Shown: positions 44,395 through 53,543, numbered from the stretch's first letter. The stretch: 64,000 nucleotides of DNA from Saprospira grandis DSM 2844 (GCF_000275825.1 NZ_JH719942.1:751600-815599), one strand, 5' to 3'. Notes: generated by a model not told the origin, from the letters alone. Numbers and translations: made by a program.

Positions 44395-45421
44395 ACTAGC
44401 CAAATTGCAAGATGCCTGGAATTTGGGGCGTCGGATTGGGCCAAAACGATTTTGGAATCTAGTCAAAGTCTACAGCTCCTATTATTATAGTCGTTTATTG
44501 GGGCGGCCCAAGCAATGGGGTTTGCCTTTTTCTATTGCTATAGAGCCGACCACGGCCTGCAACCTTAGGTGTCCGGAATGTCCTAGTGGATTGCGCAACT
44601 TCTCTAGGCCAACGGGCAACCTCAAGGCGGATTTTTTCAGGAATTTGATGGATCAAATGGGGGGGCAGCTCTTTTACCTGACCTTTTACTTTCAGGGGGA
44701 GCCCTACATCAACCCCAACTTTTTGGAGATGGTGGCCTATGCCAAGCAAAAGGGCATTTATACGGCGACCTCTACCAATGCACATTTTTTGAATGAGGCC
44801 AATGCGAAGAAAACGATAGAATCGGGTTTGGACCGTTTGATTATCTCTATAGATGGCAGTGATCAGGAGACCTACTCGGCCTATCGGAAGAGTGGAAAGC
44901 TGGAGAACGTATTGCAGGGGGCTAGGAATATGGTCAAGTGGCGCAAGAAGTTGAAGAGCAAAACGCCCTATTTGATCTTTCAGTTTTTGGTTGTTCGGCC
45001 CAATGAGCATCAGATACCAGACATTTATCGATTGGCGGAAGAGATTGGGGTGGATGAGGTTAAATTGAAGACTGCTCAGATCTATGATTACAAGCAGGGC
45101 AACCCCTTGATTCCGACAGAAAGTAAATATGCTCGATATGCCAAGCAGGCGGATGGGAGTTATGTCATCAAGAATGAGTTATTGAATCATTGTTGGAAGC
45201 TTTGGCATTCTTGTGTAATTAGTTGGGATGGGCGGGTATTGCCTTGTTGTTTTGACAAAGATGCGCAGCATGAGTTGGGGCAATTGCAGTTGGCTAGTTT
45301 TGAGGAAATTTGGTGGTCGGAGGCTTATCAGGAATTTAGGGAATTATTATTTAGGGGTCGGGATCAGATAGACATTTGTCAGAACTGCACAGAGGGTTGT
45401 AAAGTTTGGGCGGAGGATTGA
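44387..45421 (+). CDS. Radical SAM/SPASM protein
   Basis: 344 residues. The radical SAM cluster motif is CNLRCPEC (C58, C62, C65) in a normal N-terminal position. The SPASM region holds CVISWDGRVLPCCFDKDAQHELGQL and CQNCTEGC at the C-terminus, ligands for one or more auxiliary clusters. SPASM enzymes modify peptides, proteins or cofactors; no candidate precursor peptide is seen next to it. It overlaps the DinB gene by 8 bases, so the LRR, DinB and radical SAM products are made together. Substrate unknown. Confidence 0.92.
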   Translation: MSKLAKLQDAWNLGRRIGPKRFWNLVKVYSSYYYSRLLGRPKQWGLPFSIAIEPTTACNLRCPECPSGLRNFSRPTGNLKADFFRNLMDQMGGQLFYLTFYFQGEPYINPNFLEMVAYAKQKGIYTATSTNAHFLNEANAKKTIESGLDRLIISIDGSDQETYSAYRKSGKLENVLQGARNMVKWRKKLKSKTPYLIFQFLVVRPNEHQIPDIYRLAEEIGVDEVKLKTAQIYDYKQGNPLIPTESKYARYAKQADGSYVIKNELLNHCWKLWHSCVISWDGRVLPCCFDKDAQHELGQLQLASFEEIWWSEAYQEFRELLFRGRDQIDICQNCTEGCKVWAED

Positions 45422-45436
45422 TTTGGTCCAGTTTGC

Positions 45437-45589
45437 GGCGGACAGGGCGCGAAGCGCCCGCAGGCCTAGGGGCCTGTAAGGGTGGCCTGAAGGGCCAGAC
45501 CTAGTTTTTTGAGCGCAGCGAAAAAACGCAGGGCCGAGCAGACTTGCGAGCCCTGTAAGGGCCCGCCGCAGCAAAGCTGCGGAGGCCCC
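45437..45589 (-). repeat. GC-rich modular intergenic repeat, minus copy
   Basis: Ends GGAGGCCCC. It contains GGGCGCGAAGCGCCC, the reversed core GGGCCGAGCAGACTTGCGAGCCC and an AT-rich arm (TTTTTTGAGCGCAGCGAAAAAA), a variant also seen at 52191-52329. Confidence 0.82.
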
Positions 45590-45606
45590 AAAACAGTAGT
45601 ATCCAA

Positions 45607-45640
45607 ACAAAAAAGGCCTACCTCTGAGGAGGCAGACCTT
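45607..45640 (-). terminator. Terminator of the acyl-CoA dehydrogenase gene
   Basis: On the minus strand AAGGTCTGCCTC (45640-45629) pairs with GAGGTAGGCCTT (45624-45613) with two G-U pairs around CTCA, followed by Ts to 45607. Confidence 0.85.
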
Positions 45641-45665
45641 TTAAATTTGATTGATATTCTGCTAA

Positions 45666-47465
45666 TTAGAAGCAGTACTCATTAGCGTCGATAAGTGTTT
45701 TGGCGACTTCACGACCTAGATTTTTGACATTGTATTGTCCGCCTTTGCTAAAGCGTTTCACGCCATTGAGCATCATGCGGAGGGCATCGCCATCGGCGAA
45801 AGAGCAGAGTGCATCTTTGGCATTTTTGGCGGCGCGATCGAGGGCATCGTTAAGGAAAATCTTAAGCATTTTTTCGGGATTGCTATTATCTTTTCCGAGT
45901 TCGGCTAATTTTTGGACACGGAGAAGGAAAGACTCGGCCACGAAAGCGTCGATCATCAGGTCGGCGATATTCATGCAGACTTCCTGTTCATTTTTGAGGT
46001 CCAATTTGCCATCAAGTTGATATTTGGCGGCACCACCGGCCACCATAAGGGCCATTTTCTTGAGTTGTTTAACGGTTTTAATTTCTTGAGCTAGGGGGCC
46101 GTCGAGATTTTCGATTTTGGGCATGCTAGCCAACTCCTTTTGCACCTCCCAAGCGGGTCCGGTGATATCGATAGCGCCTTTCATGGCTCTACGCATAGTC
46201 ATAGAGAAAGTGAGCAGGCGGTTAATTTCGTTGGTTCCTTCAAAGATTCGGTTGATTCGGGCATCGCGATAAGCGCGGGCGGCAGAATACTCTTCAGAGA
46301 AGCCATTTCCACCATGGATTTGGACCGTTTCGTCGACTACATAGTCGAGCATTTCGGAGCCGATTACTTTAAGCATAGCGCATTCTACGGCATATTCTTC
46401 GGCGGCGATTAGTTTGGCTTCGGCAAAAGTTTTGCCTGCATCCATAAGGGCCTTAGCCTTTTGTTGGAGGAGCATAGAGCTACGGTAGAGGGCCGATTCT
46501 GCGGCATAGATTTGAGTAGCTTGTTGGGCCAATTTATGTTGGATCGCGCCAAAATTGCTAATTGGCTGTTTAAATTGATGGCGTTCGTTAGCGTATTGCA
46601 CGGCTAGGTCGGCATTGCGTTTAGCGCCACCTAGGGTCATCACGCCCAACTTAAATCGGCCTACGTTTAGTACGTTAAAGGCGATGAGGTGGCCTTTTCC
46701 GATTTCTCCCAAAACGGCATCCTTAGATACCTTTACATTTTCGAAGAAAACTTGGCGGGTAGAAGAACCTTTGATCCCGAGTTTATCTTCTTCGGCGCCA
46801 AGGCTAAGGCCTTCGGCTCCACGTTCTACCAAAAATCCAGTAAACTTATCGCCATCTACTTGAGCGAAGACGATAAAGACATCGGCAAAACCGCCGTTTG
46901 TGATCCACATTTTTTGTCCGGTGATAAAGAAATGTTCTCCATCTTCAGAGCGGATCGCCTTAGTTTTAGCGGCTAGGGCATCGGAGCCAGAGCCGGGTTC
47001 GGTAAGGCAGTAAGAGGCGGCCATTTGGCCAGCGCAGAGGCTGGGGAGGTACTTTTGTTTTTGTTCTTCGGTGCCATAATAAAGGATAGGGAGCATACCG
47101 ATACCTGTATGAGCGGCTACAGCAACAGAGAAAGAGCCAGCACGGCCAATTTCTTCTGTGATGATTGTATTGGTATTATTATCCATGGGCATTCCGCCAT
47201 ATTCTTCGGGAATATGTGCGCTGAGAAGGCCCTGCTCACCAGCTACAGCCAAAAGGTCCTTAGCAATATTATTTTCTTGCTTTTCGATTTTGCTGTAATT
47301 GGGATAGATATGCGTATCGCAGAAATCCTTCACCATTTGGCGGATCATCTCCTGCTCCTCATTACTTTCTTCGGGGATATAAGTTTCATTAGCTTGGCTA
47401 TCGCGGACCAAATACTCGGCTCCTTTTAGCACCTCTATTTGTTTATTATCAACAAGTTCTGCCAT
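45666..47465 (-). CDS. Acyl-CoA dehydrogenase (VLCAD-like, long form)
   Basis: 599 residues, longer than short-chain forms (about 380) because of a C-terminal helical extension, as in VLCAD/ACAD9-type enzymes found in many Bacteroidota. FAD and substrate motifs: YCLTEPGSGSDALA, a KMWITNGGFADVFIVFA stretch, QIHGGNGFSEEYSAARAYRDARI and IFEGTNEINRLL, whose Glu is the expected catalytic base. It should carry out the first step of beta-oxidation. No electron-transfer flavoprotein or thiolase is next to it. It has its own terminator and stands alone. Confidence 0.92.
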   Translation of the reverse strand: MAELVDNKQIEVLKGAEYLVRDSQANETYIPEESNEEQEMIRQMVKDFCDTHIYPNYSKIEKQENNIAKDLLAVAGEQGLLSAHIPEEYGGMPMDNNTNTIITEEIGRAGSFSVAVAAHTGIGMLPILYYGTEEQKQKYLPSLCAGQMAASYCLTEPGSGSDALAAKTKAIRSEDGEHFFITGQKMWITNGGFADVFIVFAQVDGDKFTGFLVERGAEGLSLGAEEDKLGIKGSSTRQVFFENVKVSKDAVLGEIGKGHLIAFNVLNVGRFKLGVMTLGGAKRNADLAVQYANERHQFKQPISNFGAIQHKLAQQATQIYAAESALYRSSMLLQQKAKALMDAGKTFAEAKLIAAEEYAVECAMLKVIGSEMLDYVVDETVQIHGGNGFSEEYSAARAYRDARINRIFEGTNEINRLLTFSMTMRRAMKGAIDITGPAWEVQKELASMPKIENLDGPLAQEIKTVKQLKKMALMVAGGAAKYQLDGKLDLKNEQEVCMNIADLMIDAFVAESFLLRVQKLAELGKDNSNPEKMLKIFLNDALDRAAKNAKDALCSFADGDALRMMLNGVKRFSKGGQYNVKNLGREVAKTLIDANEYCF

Positions 47466-47526
47466 GATTATATGTTTTTATAGATTATACTTTCTGAATC
47501 ACTATAGTTTAAGGGGCTGCCTTAAA

Positions 47527-47571
47527 CCCAAAAGAAGAGACAGGGCCTAAAGCCGTATCTCTTCTTTTGGG
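47527..47571. other. Long perfect inverted repeat upstream of the acyl-CoA dehydrogenase
   Basis: CCCAAAAGAAGAGA (47527-47540) and its exact complement TCTCTTCTTTTGGG (47558-47571) flank a 17-base loop containing GGCCTAAAGCC, which can pair again. No strong T-run follows on either strand. It lies 62 bases upstream of the dehydrogenase ATG and 156 bases past the stop of the CpcT-like gene. It may be a weak terminator, an attenuator in the leader, or an operator. Confidence 0.5.
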
Positions 47572-47726
47572 GAAAAGCGCTTATTGCTAGCGCTATCCTC
47601 ACAACTCTAAAAATAGCATTTTGTTTGTATTTAAGCAAAAAAGCCGATAATAATTTTTATTTGCAGTCATTTAGGCCAACAAATAATCAACTAATTTGGT
47701 AGACATAGTTTTTCGGGGGCTAATCA

Positions 47727-48485
47727 TTAGCGTTTTTTAGGCTTTTTAAAGTAGTCTTCAAAGATGGCGGTTTGGTAGGCTTGGCTACGGAGCAAAAAGG
47801 TTTTGTAGCTCTCTACCTTGGGGATATGTTTTTTGACCAACTCTATGCTCACCTTCGTCTTGGCGGGTTTGGCCATAAAGCAGAGGGCATCTAGGTGGAT
47901 ATAGTAGTAGTCTATGGTATATTTTTTCTCTTCTCTTTTTGCTTGGTTTTGAAAATAGGGCAAAGAGTGGCCTTCAAAGCTGTTATAGTCCCTTTTCCAA
48001 TAAAAGATTTCCTCATCTAGAGCCTCTAGTTCTTCTAGATCTAATTTAATTTTGCCTAGGTTTTTTTTGGGCTTTTTTAGGAGCTGGCTCAGTTTAACTT
48101 CTACCGGAAGTTTATACATTTGCCCGTGCAAACTATCGCGGTTAATTTCTGTAATATGTTCTAGGGCGGTATAGACTGGCATATCGGGCAAATTGCTCAT
48201 AAACTGATAATGCAACAGCCAGTAGCCATCTCGGTGCTTATTGCCTAGGGCTACAGTATACAACATCACACTATCTTGGCCCGAATTCACGTACCATGAT
48301 TTCAACTCGCCACTTTTTGTTTTATTCTTTTGCCGAAAAACACCTTGACGCAGATGAAAAAGACGCTCTAAGTTGCCATCTAGTTTTTTGTAATGTTCTT
48401 TAGAGAGGTAAGCCTCGGCAGGCTGGGCCAACAAGGCCACAGAAGACAGGCTAAACAGGAGCAACATAAAATGACTATTCTTCAT
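47727..48485 (-). CDS. Secreted CpcT/CpeT-like protein
   Basis: 252 residues with a signal peptide (MKNSHFMLLLFSLSSVALLAQ). The pattern of GYWLLHYQFMSNLPDMPVYT followed by a strand-rich part and GQMYKLP resembles CpcT/CpeT proteins, originally chromophore lyases of phycobiliproteins but common as secreted proteins of unknown role in Bacteroidota. The match is by general pattern and remains tentative. A minus-strand TAAATTTG box at 48548-48541 could be its -7 element. Confidence 0.75.
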   Translation of the reverse strand: MKNSHFMLLLFSLSSVALLAQPAEAYLSKEHYKKLDGNLERLFHLRQGVFRQKNKTKSGELKSWYVNSGQDSVMLYTVALGNKHRDGYWLLHYQFMSNLPDMPVYTALEHITEINRDSLHGQMYKLPVEVKLSQLLKKPKKNLGKIKLDLEELEALDEEIFYWKRDYNSFEGHSLPYFQNQAKREEKKYTIDYYYIHLDALCFMAKPAKTKVSIELVKKHIPKVESYKTFLLRSQAYQTAIFEDYFKKPKKR

Positions 48486-48651
48486 AAAAATTAAGTTTAG
48501 GAGTGAAGCTAGGCTATAGGGGAAGCCATCAATTTCATTTCAAATTTAGGGTATTGCTTGCTTTATTAAAATTAACTCAAAAATGGATAACTCTTAAATT
48601 TTTCAAAATAAAATTCTATTAAATCTATCTATATTAAAATTTTGTGAACTT

Positions 48652-49365
48652 TTGAAACAGACGGACAGAACAGTTCAGCGTTTAATGCTTGCCTTAATTT
48701 CTTGTTTTCAGGAAGCGGCTATTAAAGAAAAGGCGGCGCCTATGTCGGCTTATATGCGAAATCAATTTAGCTTTTTGGGCTTGCCTGCTCCTATTCGGAA
48801 AACGACTCAAAAAGTATTTTGGGCTAAACAGCAGCTGCCAAAAGGACAAGATTTGTTTGATTTTGTCGCCTTACTTTGGGCACAAGATTATCGAGAGTTG
48901 CATTATCAGGCCATGCAGCTCTTAGAAAAACCCTTGCAAAAAACGGAAAATGCAGAACTCCTCCCCTTTTTGCTGCAGCTCTTGCAAAGCAATAGTTGGT
49001 GGGATAGCTGCGATTATATTGGCCCCAAACTCATTGGCCCCTATTTGCAGCGCTTTCCCTCCCTCAAAACAGAGGTTAAAAACTGGGTTCAATCTGAAGA
49101 CCTCTGGCTCCGAAGAACAGCCCTGCTCTTTCAACTTCGCTATAAAGACAAAACAGATTGGCCCCTCTTGCAAGAAATTATTTTAGAACTAGCCCCCGAA
49201 ACCAACTTTTTTATCCGAAAAGCAATCGGTTGGTCCCTCAGAGAGTACTCTAAAACCAACGGCCCAGCCGTTACTACTTTTATTCACTCACATGAAGCTA
49301 AACTCTCGGGCCTTTCTCGACGAGAAGGACTCAAATGGCTAAAAAATCAACAAAAAAATGGCTAA
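48652..49365 (+). CDS. DNA alkylation repair protein (AlkD-like HEAT-repeat glycosylase)
   Basis: Up to 237 residues. KAAPMSAYMRNQFSFLGLPAPIRK near the N-terminus, then WWDSCDYIGPKLIG, LWLRRTALLFQLRYK and FIRKAIGWSLREYSK are typical of the AlkD family, which removes alkylated bases with a HEAT-like superhelix. The given start is a TTG; an ATG at 48685 would remove 11 residues and is equally possible. Its last codons overlap the ATG of the following lipoprotein gene by 8 bases, which suggests one transcript through to the cytochrome gene. Confidence 0.9.
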   Translation: MKQTDRTVQRLMLALISCFQEAAIKEKAAPMSAYMRNQFSFLGLPAPIRKTTQKVFWAKQQLPKGQDLFDFVALLWAQDYRELHYQAMQLLEKPLQKTENAELLPFLLQLLQSNSWWDSCDYIGPKLIGPYLQRFPSLKTEVKNWVQSEDLWLRRTALLFQLRYKDKTDWPLLQEIILELAPETNFFIRKAIGWSLREYSKTNGPAVTTFIHSHEAKLSGLSRREGLKWLKNQQKNG

Positions 49366-49813
49366 ATTCCACGCCTTATTTCTTGGCTTGCTCTTACTTG
49401 CAGCCTGCCAAAATCCCACGCCTCCCCCCAACAATCAAAGCGGCCTTTCGCCCCAACTAGATTCGCTCTATACAGTTGTCGTGGCCAAACACGATAGCAT
49501 TATGCCCGAAATTGGGCAGCTAGAAGCCTATCAATTTAAACTGCGTAAACTAAGGACTACAGACAGCCTGTCCGCAGAACAAAAAAAGGCCGCTTTGCTC
49601 ATTTTGGCCCAGCTCAAAAAAGGCCATGAGTCTATGTTTGACTGGATGAACGCCTTTAAAAACCCTCACCTCAATGAAGACTTTTATACCCAAAGCTCAG
49701 AAAAAGAACTTTGGAGCTACCTACAAACCGAAGAAGAAAAAATTGAAGAGGTCACTAGGCTGATGCAAAACAGTATGCAAAATGCCAAGGGCTTCCTTGA
49801 AGAGATTAAATAA
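49358..49813 (+). CDS. Small lipoprotein of unknown function
   Basis: 151 residues with a lipoprotein signal ending LLLLAAC (C17), a proline-rich spacer (PTPPPN) and a mature part of amphipathic helices with many charged residues and DSMLPE/MFDWMNAFKNP-like stretches. No domain was recognised. It overlaps the AlkD-like gene by 8 bases and precedes the Sco gene by 14. Its neighbours suggest an envelope role related to copper or respiration, but this is inferred from position only. Confidence 0.85.
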   Translation: MAKFHALFLGLLLLAACQNPTPPPNNQSGLSPQLDSLYTVVVAKHDSIMPEIGQLEAYQFKLRKLRTTDSLSAEQKKAALLILAQLKKGHESMFDWMNAFKNPHLNEDFYTQSSEKELWSYLQTEEEKIEEVTRLMQNSMQNAKGFLEEIK

Positions 49814-49827
49814 AGATTGTCAATACT

Positions 49828-50463
49828 ATGAATACTAAATTTTTCATCTTTTTGCTCGCCCTCGCTCTCTTGGGCGCCTGTAACTCTGGCCCACAAAAAA
49901 TACTGCCCGTTTTGGGCCAACCCGAAGTGACCGAAAGAACCGTTGACGGCAAAACGGTCTATGACTCTACCGAACATAAAATTCCAGATTTTAGCCTCTA
50001 TAACCAAGAAGGCGAAAATATTACCCAGGCTACCGTAAAAGGCAAGGTCTATGTCGCCGATTTCTTCTTTACCTCCTGCCCCACCATCTGCCCCAAGGTG
50101 AAAGCCAACCTCAAAAAGGTCTACAAGGAATATAAAGACCAAGACGATTTTCTCCTCCTCTCCCACTCTATCGATGTTAAACACGATACCATTGGCCGCC
50201 TCGCTTGGTATGCCGATAAGTTTAATATTGACGCCAAAAGCTGGCATTTGCTCACCGGTAAGCATGAGGATATCTATAAACTCTCCCCAGAATATCTCAT
50301 TGCAGCCTTGGTCGATGAGGGCGTCCCTGGTGGCTTTGACCATAGTGGCGCCGTCGCCCTAGTCGATCGCCACCGCCGCATCCGAGGAATGTATGATGGT
50401 ACAGATCCCGAAAAAATGAAGGACCTCATTAAAGATATTGCCATCCTTTTGGCCGAAAAATAA
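49828..50463 (+). CDS. SCO1/SenC family copper chaperone lipoprotein
   Basis: 211 residues. Lipoprotein signal ending ALLGAC (C18), thioredoxin-like fold with the copper ligands CPTIC (C84, C88) and H172 in FDHSGAVALVD. SCO proteins deliver copper to the Cu-A site of cytochrome oxidase or act as thiol reductants. It is followed after 7 bases by a cytochrome c lipoprotein gene, a sensible respiratory pairing. No oxidase subunits are in this window. Confidence 0.93.
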   Translation: MNTKFFIFLLALALLGACNSGPQKILPVLGQPEVTERTVDGKTVYDSTEHKIPDFSLYNQEGENITQATVKGKVYVADFFFTSCPTICPKVKANLKKVYKEYKDQDDFLLLSHSIDVKHDTIGRLAWYADKFNIDAKSWHLLTGKHEDIYKLSPEYLIAALVDEGVPGGFDHSGAVALVDRHRRIRGMYDGTDPEKMKDLIKDIAILLAEK

Positions 50464-50470
50464 ACCGCCT

Positions 50471-50863
50471 ATGCGCCCCTTTTTCCTTTTCTTCCTGCTT
50501 TTGGGCCTTTTTGCCTGCAAACAACCCAATGCCTACGGCGATGGCGCCATGCTCTACGAAAAACATTGCGCCAACTGCCATGGCGAGCAAGGCGAAGGCC
50601 TAGAAGAACTAATCCCCCCCCTCGCCCAAGCCGATGCCCTGATGCAGGCCGGTACCGCCGCCGCCTGCTGGATCCGATACGGCCTAGATGGCCCTATTCT
50701 CGTCAATGGACAAGAATTTGACAATGAAATGCCCGAAAATAAAGCCCTGAGCGCCGTAGAAATTACGAATGTGCTCAATTATATCCGCAATTCTTGGGGC
50801 AATAAGGGGGAGTTCCTACAACTCGATCAGGTGCAAAATCAACTTTTAAATTGCCAAAAGTAA
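50471..50863 (+). CDS. c-type cytochrome lipoprotein
   Basis: 130 residues from the ATG at 50471. Lipoprotein signal ending LLGLFAC (C16); one heme site CANCH (C33, C36, H37); the axial Met is probably M87 in EFDNEMPENKALS. The mature domain is a small cytochrome c of class I, tethered to a membrane by lipid. A longer frame from 50438 overlaps the SCO gene and would hide the signal peptide. It ends the AlkD-lipoprotein-SCO-cytochrome run; a repeat-filled gap follows. Confidence 0.92.
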   Translation: MRPFFLFFLLLGLFACKQPNAYGDGAMLYEKHCANCHGEQGEGLEELIPPLAQADALMQAGTAAACWIRYGLDGPILVNGQEFDNEMPENKALSAVEITNVLNYIRNSWGNKGEFLQLDQVQNQLLNCQK

Positions 50864-50882
50864 TTTTTTTGTATTTTGCTTT

Positions 50883-51147
50883 GGGGCCTCCGCTGCGGCT
50901 ACGCCTTGCGGCGGTTACTCCCTTCGGTCGTCGAACTGCGAACTAAAGTTCTTGTTGTCGTTTCGGGGCTCGCTATTACTTGCTTCGCTGCGTCGGCTCC
51001 CTTTGGTCGGGTCGCTCGGCCCTGCGCAGGCTACGCCCGCTCGGTCTGGCCTACGGCCACCCCTGCACATCGGTTACTCCCTTCGGTCGTCGAACTGCGG
51101 CCTAAAGGCCTTGTTGTGGCCAAGGCGGCTTCGCGCCTTTCTGGACC
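50883..51147 (+). repeat. GC-rich modular intergenic repeat, plus copy
   Basis: Starts GGGGCCTCCGC (50883) 20 bases after the cytochrome stop. It has two GGTTACTCCCTTCGGTCGTCGAACTGCG modules (near 50911 and 51070), a GGCTCGCTATTACTTGC core variant and the stem GCAGGCTACGCCCGC. It is closely related to the copy at 29259-29500. Confidence 0.82.
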
Positions 51148-51174
51148 ACTTTTCTTGCTCTAAATCTCCTCTTT

Positions 51175-52170
51175 ATGTTTGACCTCAACGCCCATATTCA
51201 AGAAATTGAACAGCTGATTCCTCAGGCCGAAAAGCTGCGAAAGCGCAAACTAATTCCCTACTATTTGCTCAAGTCCTTGGCCCTAATTCCTTTGGCCATC
51301 GCTTTGCTTTTTGCCTATATTGCTCTGAGCAATTTAGATAGCAAGGCGATTCCGATTCCTACTGGGGTGGCCGCCTTTATTTTTTTTATTGGCGCCATTG
51401 TAATTTATAGTAGAGCGGGCCGCAATCGTTTGGACCGCCTGCGGGGCGAGCTAAAAGAAGCGCTTTTGCTGCCGCTTTTGGGCCAGCATCCTCATTTTGA
51501 GTATCGGCCAAAAAATAGCTTAACCCTAGATGATTTGCGCAGAGCAGGCTTATTTCAGCCACCGCCCAATATCCTAAAAGGCGAAGATTTGTTTGTGGGC
51601 CAAATTGGCAATTTCCCCATCGATTTTTCAGAAATTGAGGCCAAAAGACGGACAGAAAACCGCAGTGGCAACAAGAAAAAGGTCAATATTTCTGTTGTGT
51701 TTAAGGGAATTTTTGGCCGCATTCGGCTGCCCAACAGCAGCCAAATTGGATCCACCTTAGTAGTTCCACAATTGATAAAAAACGCCCAAAACTCCAAATG
51801 GTTTTCTTGGGTAAACGATGCGCTTTCTATGCTTCAGATTAAGCAAAAGCATATTGAAATTGAGGGGCTGCCCGAATTTTCGGAGCGTTATGCCATTTAT
51901 GGAGATAGCCCCGAGGGCAGCCGCAAACTATTGCGTTTGGACTTACAGCAGGTTTTGCTAGATATTTCGGCTCGTTGGGAGCGGCCTGTTTATTTTGCTT
52001 TTGTGGACCAAACGGCTTATTTGGGCCTTTCTCATAAGGGCAATCGTTTTGAGCTATCTGTTCGCCAGCCCTTGAGTGCGGAAACGGTACGGCAGGAGGC
52101 TAAAATATTTTTGCAAGAGTTTCAGGAAATTGAGCATTATATGGAGCTATTGGTCCAGCAGCTCTCTTAG
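51175..52170 (+). CDS. DUF3137 family membrane protein
   Basis: 331 residues. Two membrane helices (about residues 30-48 and 60-80) separate a short charged N-terminal part from a long cytoplasmic domain with VGQIGNFPIDFSEIEAKRRTEN and VVFKGIFGRIRLPN, typical of DUF3137. The family's function is not established. It stands alone between two repeat-filled gaps. Confidence 0.88.
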   Translation: MFDLNAHIQEIEQLIPQAEKLRKRKLIPYYLLKSLALIPLAIALLFAYIALSNLDSKAIPIPTGVAAFIFFIGAIVIYSRAGRNRLDRLRGELKEALLLPLLGQHPHFEYRPKNSLTLDDLRRAGLFQPPPNILKGEDLFVGQIGNFPIDFSEIEAKRRTENRSGNKKKVNISVVFKGIFGRIRLPNSSQIGSTLVVPQLIKNAQNSKWFSWVNDALSMLQIKQKHIEIEGLPEFSERYAIYGDSPEGSRKLLRLDLQQVLLDISARWERPVYFAFVDQTAYLGLSHKGNRFELSVRQPLSAETVRQEAKIFLQEFQEIEHYMELLVQQLS

Positions 52171-52190
52171 CCCTTCTGCCAAGCCGTCTT

Positions 52191-52329
52191 TGGCCCAGCG
52201 CTGCGGCGGGGTGGCCGAAGGCCAGACCGAGTTTTTGAGCGCAGCGAAAAAACGAAGGGCCGAGCAGACTTGCGAGCCCCAAAGCATAGCGGCGGCCAGC
52301 TAGCCAAAGGCTAGCTGGCCGCGGGCCCC
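52191..52329 (-). repeat. GC-rich modular intergenic repeat, minus copy
   Basis: Minus copy with the reversed core GGGCCGAGCAGACTTGCGAGCCC and an AT-rich arm (GTTTTTGAGCGCAGCGAAAAAAC). It ends in a GGCCAGCTAGCCAAAGGCTAGCTGGCC hairpin and GGGCCCC next to the OmpA gene's terminator. Confidence 0.8.
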
Positions 52330-52375
52330 AAAAAAGAATAAAGAAGGCCCCCAGCAGCAGAACGCTACGGAGGGC
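52330..52375 (-). terminator. Probable terminator of the OmpA-family gene
   Basis: On the minus strand GCCCTCCGTAGC (52375-52364) can pair imperfectly with GCTGCTGGGGGC (52358-52347), followed by a T-rich stretch to 52330. The stem has at least one mismatch. Confidence 0.5.
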
Positions 52376-52400
52376 TATTTTTTGGATCTAAATCATCAAT

Positions 52401-53543
52401 TTAATTTGGGCCATCTTGTTCGCCACAAATAATTTCGGCCTCTACACGGCGGTTAACCGCCCCGCCATTTTCGTGCTGCGGCAAAGGTTGAGAGCCACCA
52501 TGATGAAGAGTAATAATTCTTTTGCGGTCCACCCCTTTTTGGATCAAGGCTCTTTTGACGGCCAGCACCCGTTCCTTAGAGAGGATGAGGTTATTGTAGG
52601 CATCGCCAAAAATATCGGTATGTCCGTGCAGGACCACCTTAGCGGAGGGGTATCGTTCTAGGTAATTTTGGACAATCCCCAAGGTTTTCATGGCATGTAT
52701 CCGTTTAGAAAAGCGGGCTTTATTATCGTGGAAATAGACATTTTTGAGAATCACTCGTTTTTGGCACTCTAAATCTTCTACCGTATTGAGCATATTAGGC
52801 ATATAATCTACGGGCTGCATAGCTGACTGAATGGGCATATTGGGGCGTTCGCCTAGGCTTTCGGCTTTGGGGATGAGTTCTTCAGACTCATAGACCTTAG
52901 ACTTTGCGTAGTTAAATTCTGTATAGAAATTATCTAGCTTTGTTTTCATTTCTTGTTGGCTACCCAGGGTAGGGCTAGTTGCTGTTTTGAGCATGAGGTC
53001 ATTAACCTCAAAATAAGTTCTAAAATTGGCATCTTGTGGTCCCCCGGTAAGGTTGACCACCTTAACGAAATAGGGTAAATTATCGATATGTAGCTCACAG
53101 CTAAGGACATCCCCTTTTTGGGGCATAATTGGGAAGCGCTGTTCGGCTTCTAGCTTGGCTAATTGCAATTCATTATTGAGGCGAATATTTTTGACCGTGG
53201 CCAATTTGCGCAAAGACTCTTGTTGGCTACTGGGCCGTTTGGGTGTTTCTAGGGCCCAGGCATAAGGGAGGTCGTGGCCGACAAACTCCAGCATATCGTT
53301 ATGGGTAGAAATATAGATACAATGCAGGACGACCTCTTTGGCGCCGTATTCTACCTTCGAGATGATAAAGTTTTTGTTTTTTTCGCGATATCGGGGCAGG
53401 TAATCCACATGAGAGAAATGATCATCAATGAGGGGACGAAAATCCTCTGCTGGGCCTTGGGGGCTAGCCCAGACTGTTGTTGAATTGGGCCAAAAGACCA
53501 AGAGCAGACAGCTAAGGAGAAATAAGGGGAGAAATGATTTCAT
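52401..53543 (-). CDS. OmpA-family cell envelope protein
   Basis: 380 residues from the ATG at 53543, with a signal peptide (SFLPLFLLSCLLLVFWPNS). The C-terminal quarter is an OmpA peptidoglycan-binding domain: AKVVLHGHTDIFGDAYNNLILSKERVLAVKRALIQKGV and NRRVEAEI. The N-terminal 240 residues form an unrecognised, strand-rich domain. OmpA domains hold outer-membrane proteins to the cell wall. It is divergent from the L,D-transpeptidase gene, another cell-wall function. Confidence 0.88.
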   Translation of the reverse strand: MKSFLPLFLLSCLLLVFWPNSTTVWASPQGPAEDFRPLIDDHFSHVDYLPRYREKNKNFIISKVEYGAKEVVLHCIYISTHNDMLEFVGHDLPYAWALETPKRPSSQQESLRKLATVKNIRLNNELQLAKLEAEQRFPIMPQKGDVLSCELHIDNLPYFVKVVNLTGGPQDANFRTYFEVNDLMLKTATSPTLGSQQEMKTKLDNFYTEFNYAKSKVYESEELIPKAESLGERPNMPIQSAMQPVDYMPNMLNTVEDLECQKRVILKNVYFHDNKARFSKRIHAMKTLGIVQNYLERYPSAKVVLHGHTDIFGDAYNNLILSKERVLAVKRALIQKGVDRKRIITLHHGGSQPLPQHENGGAVNRRVEAEIICGEQDGPN

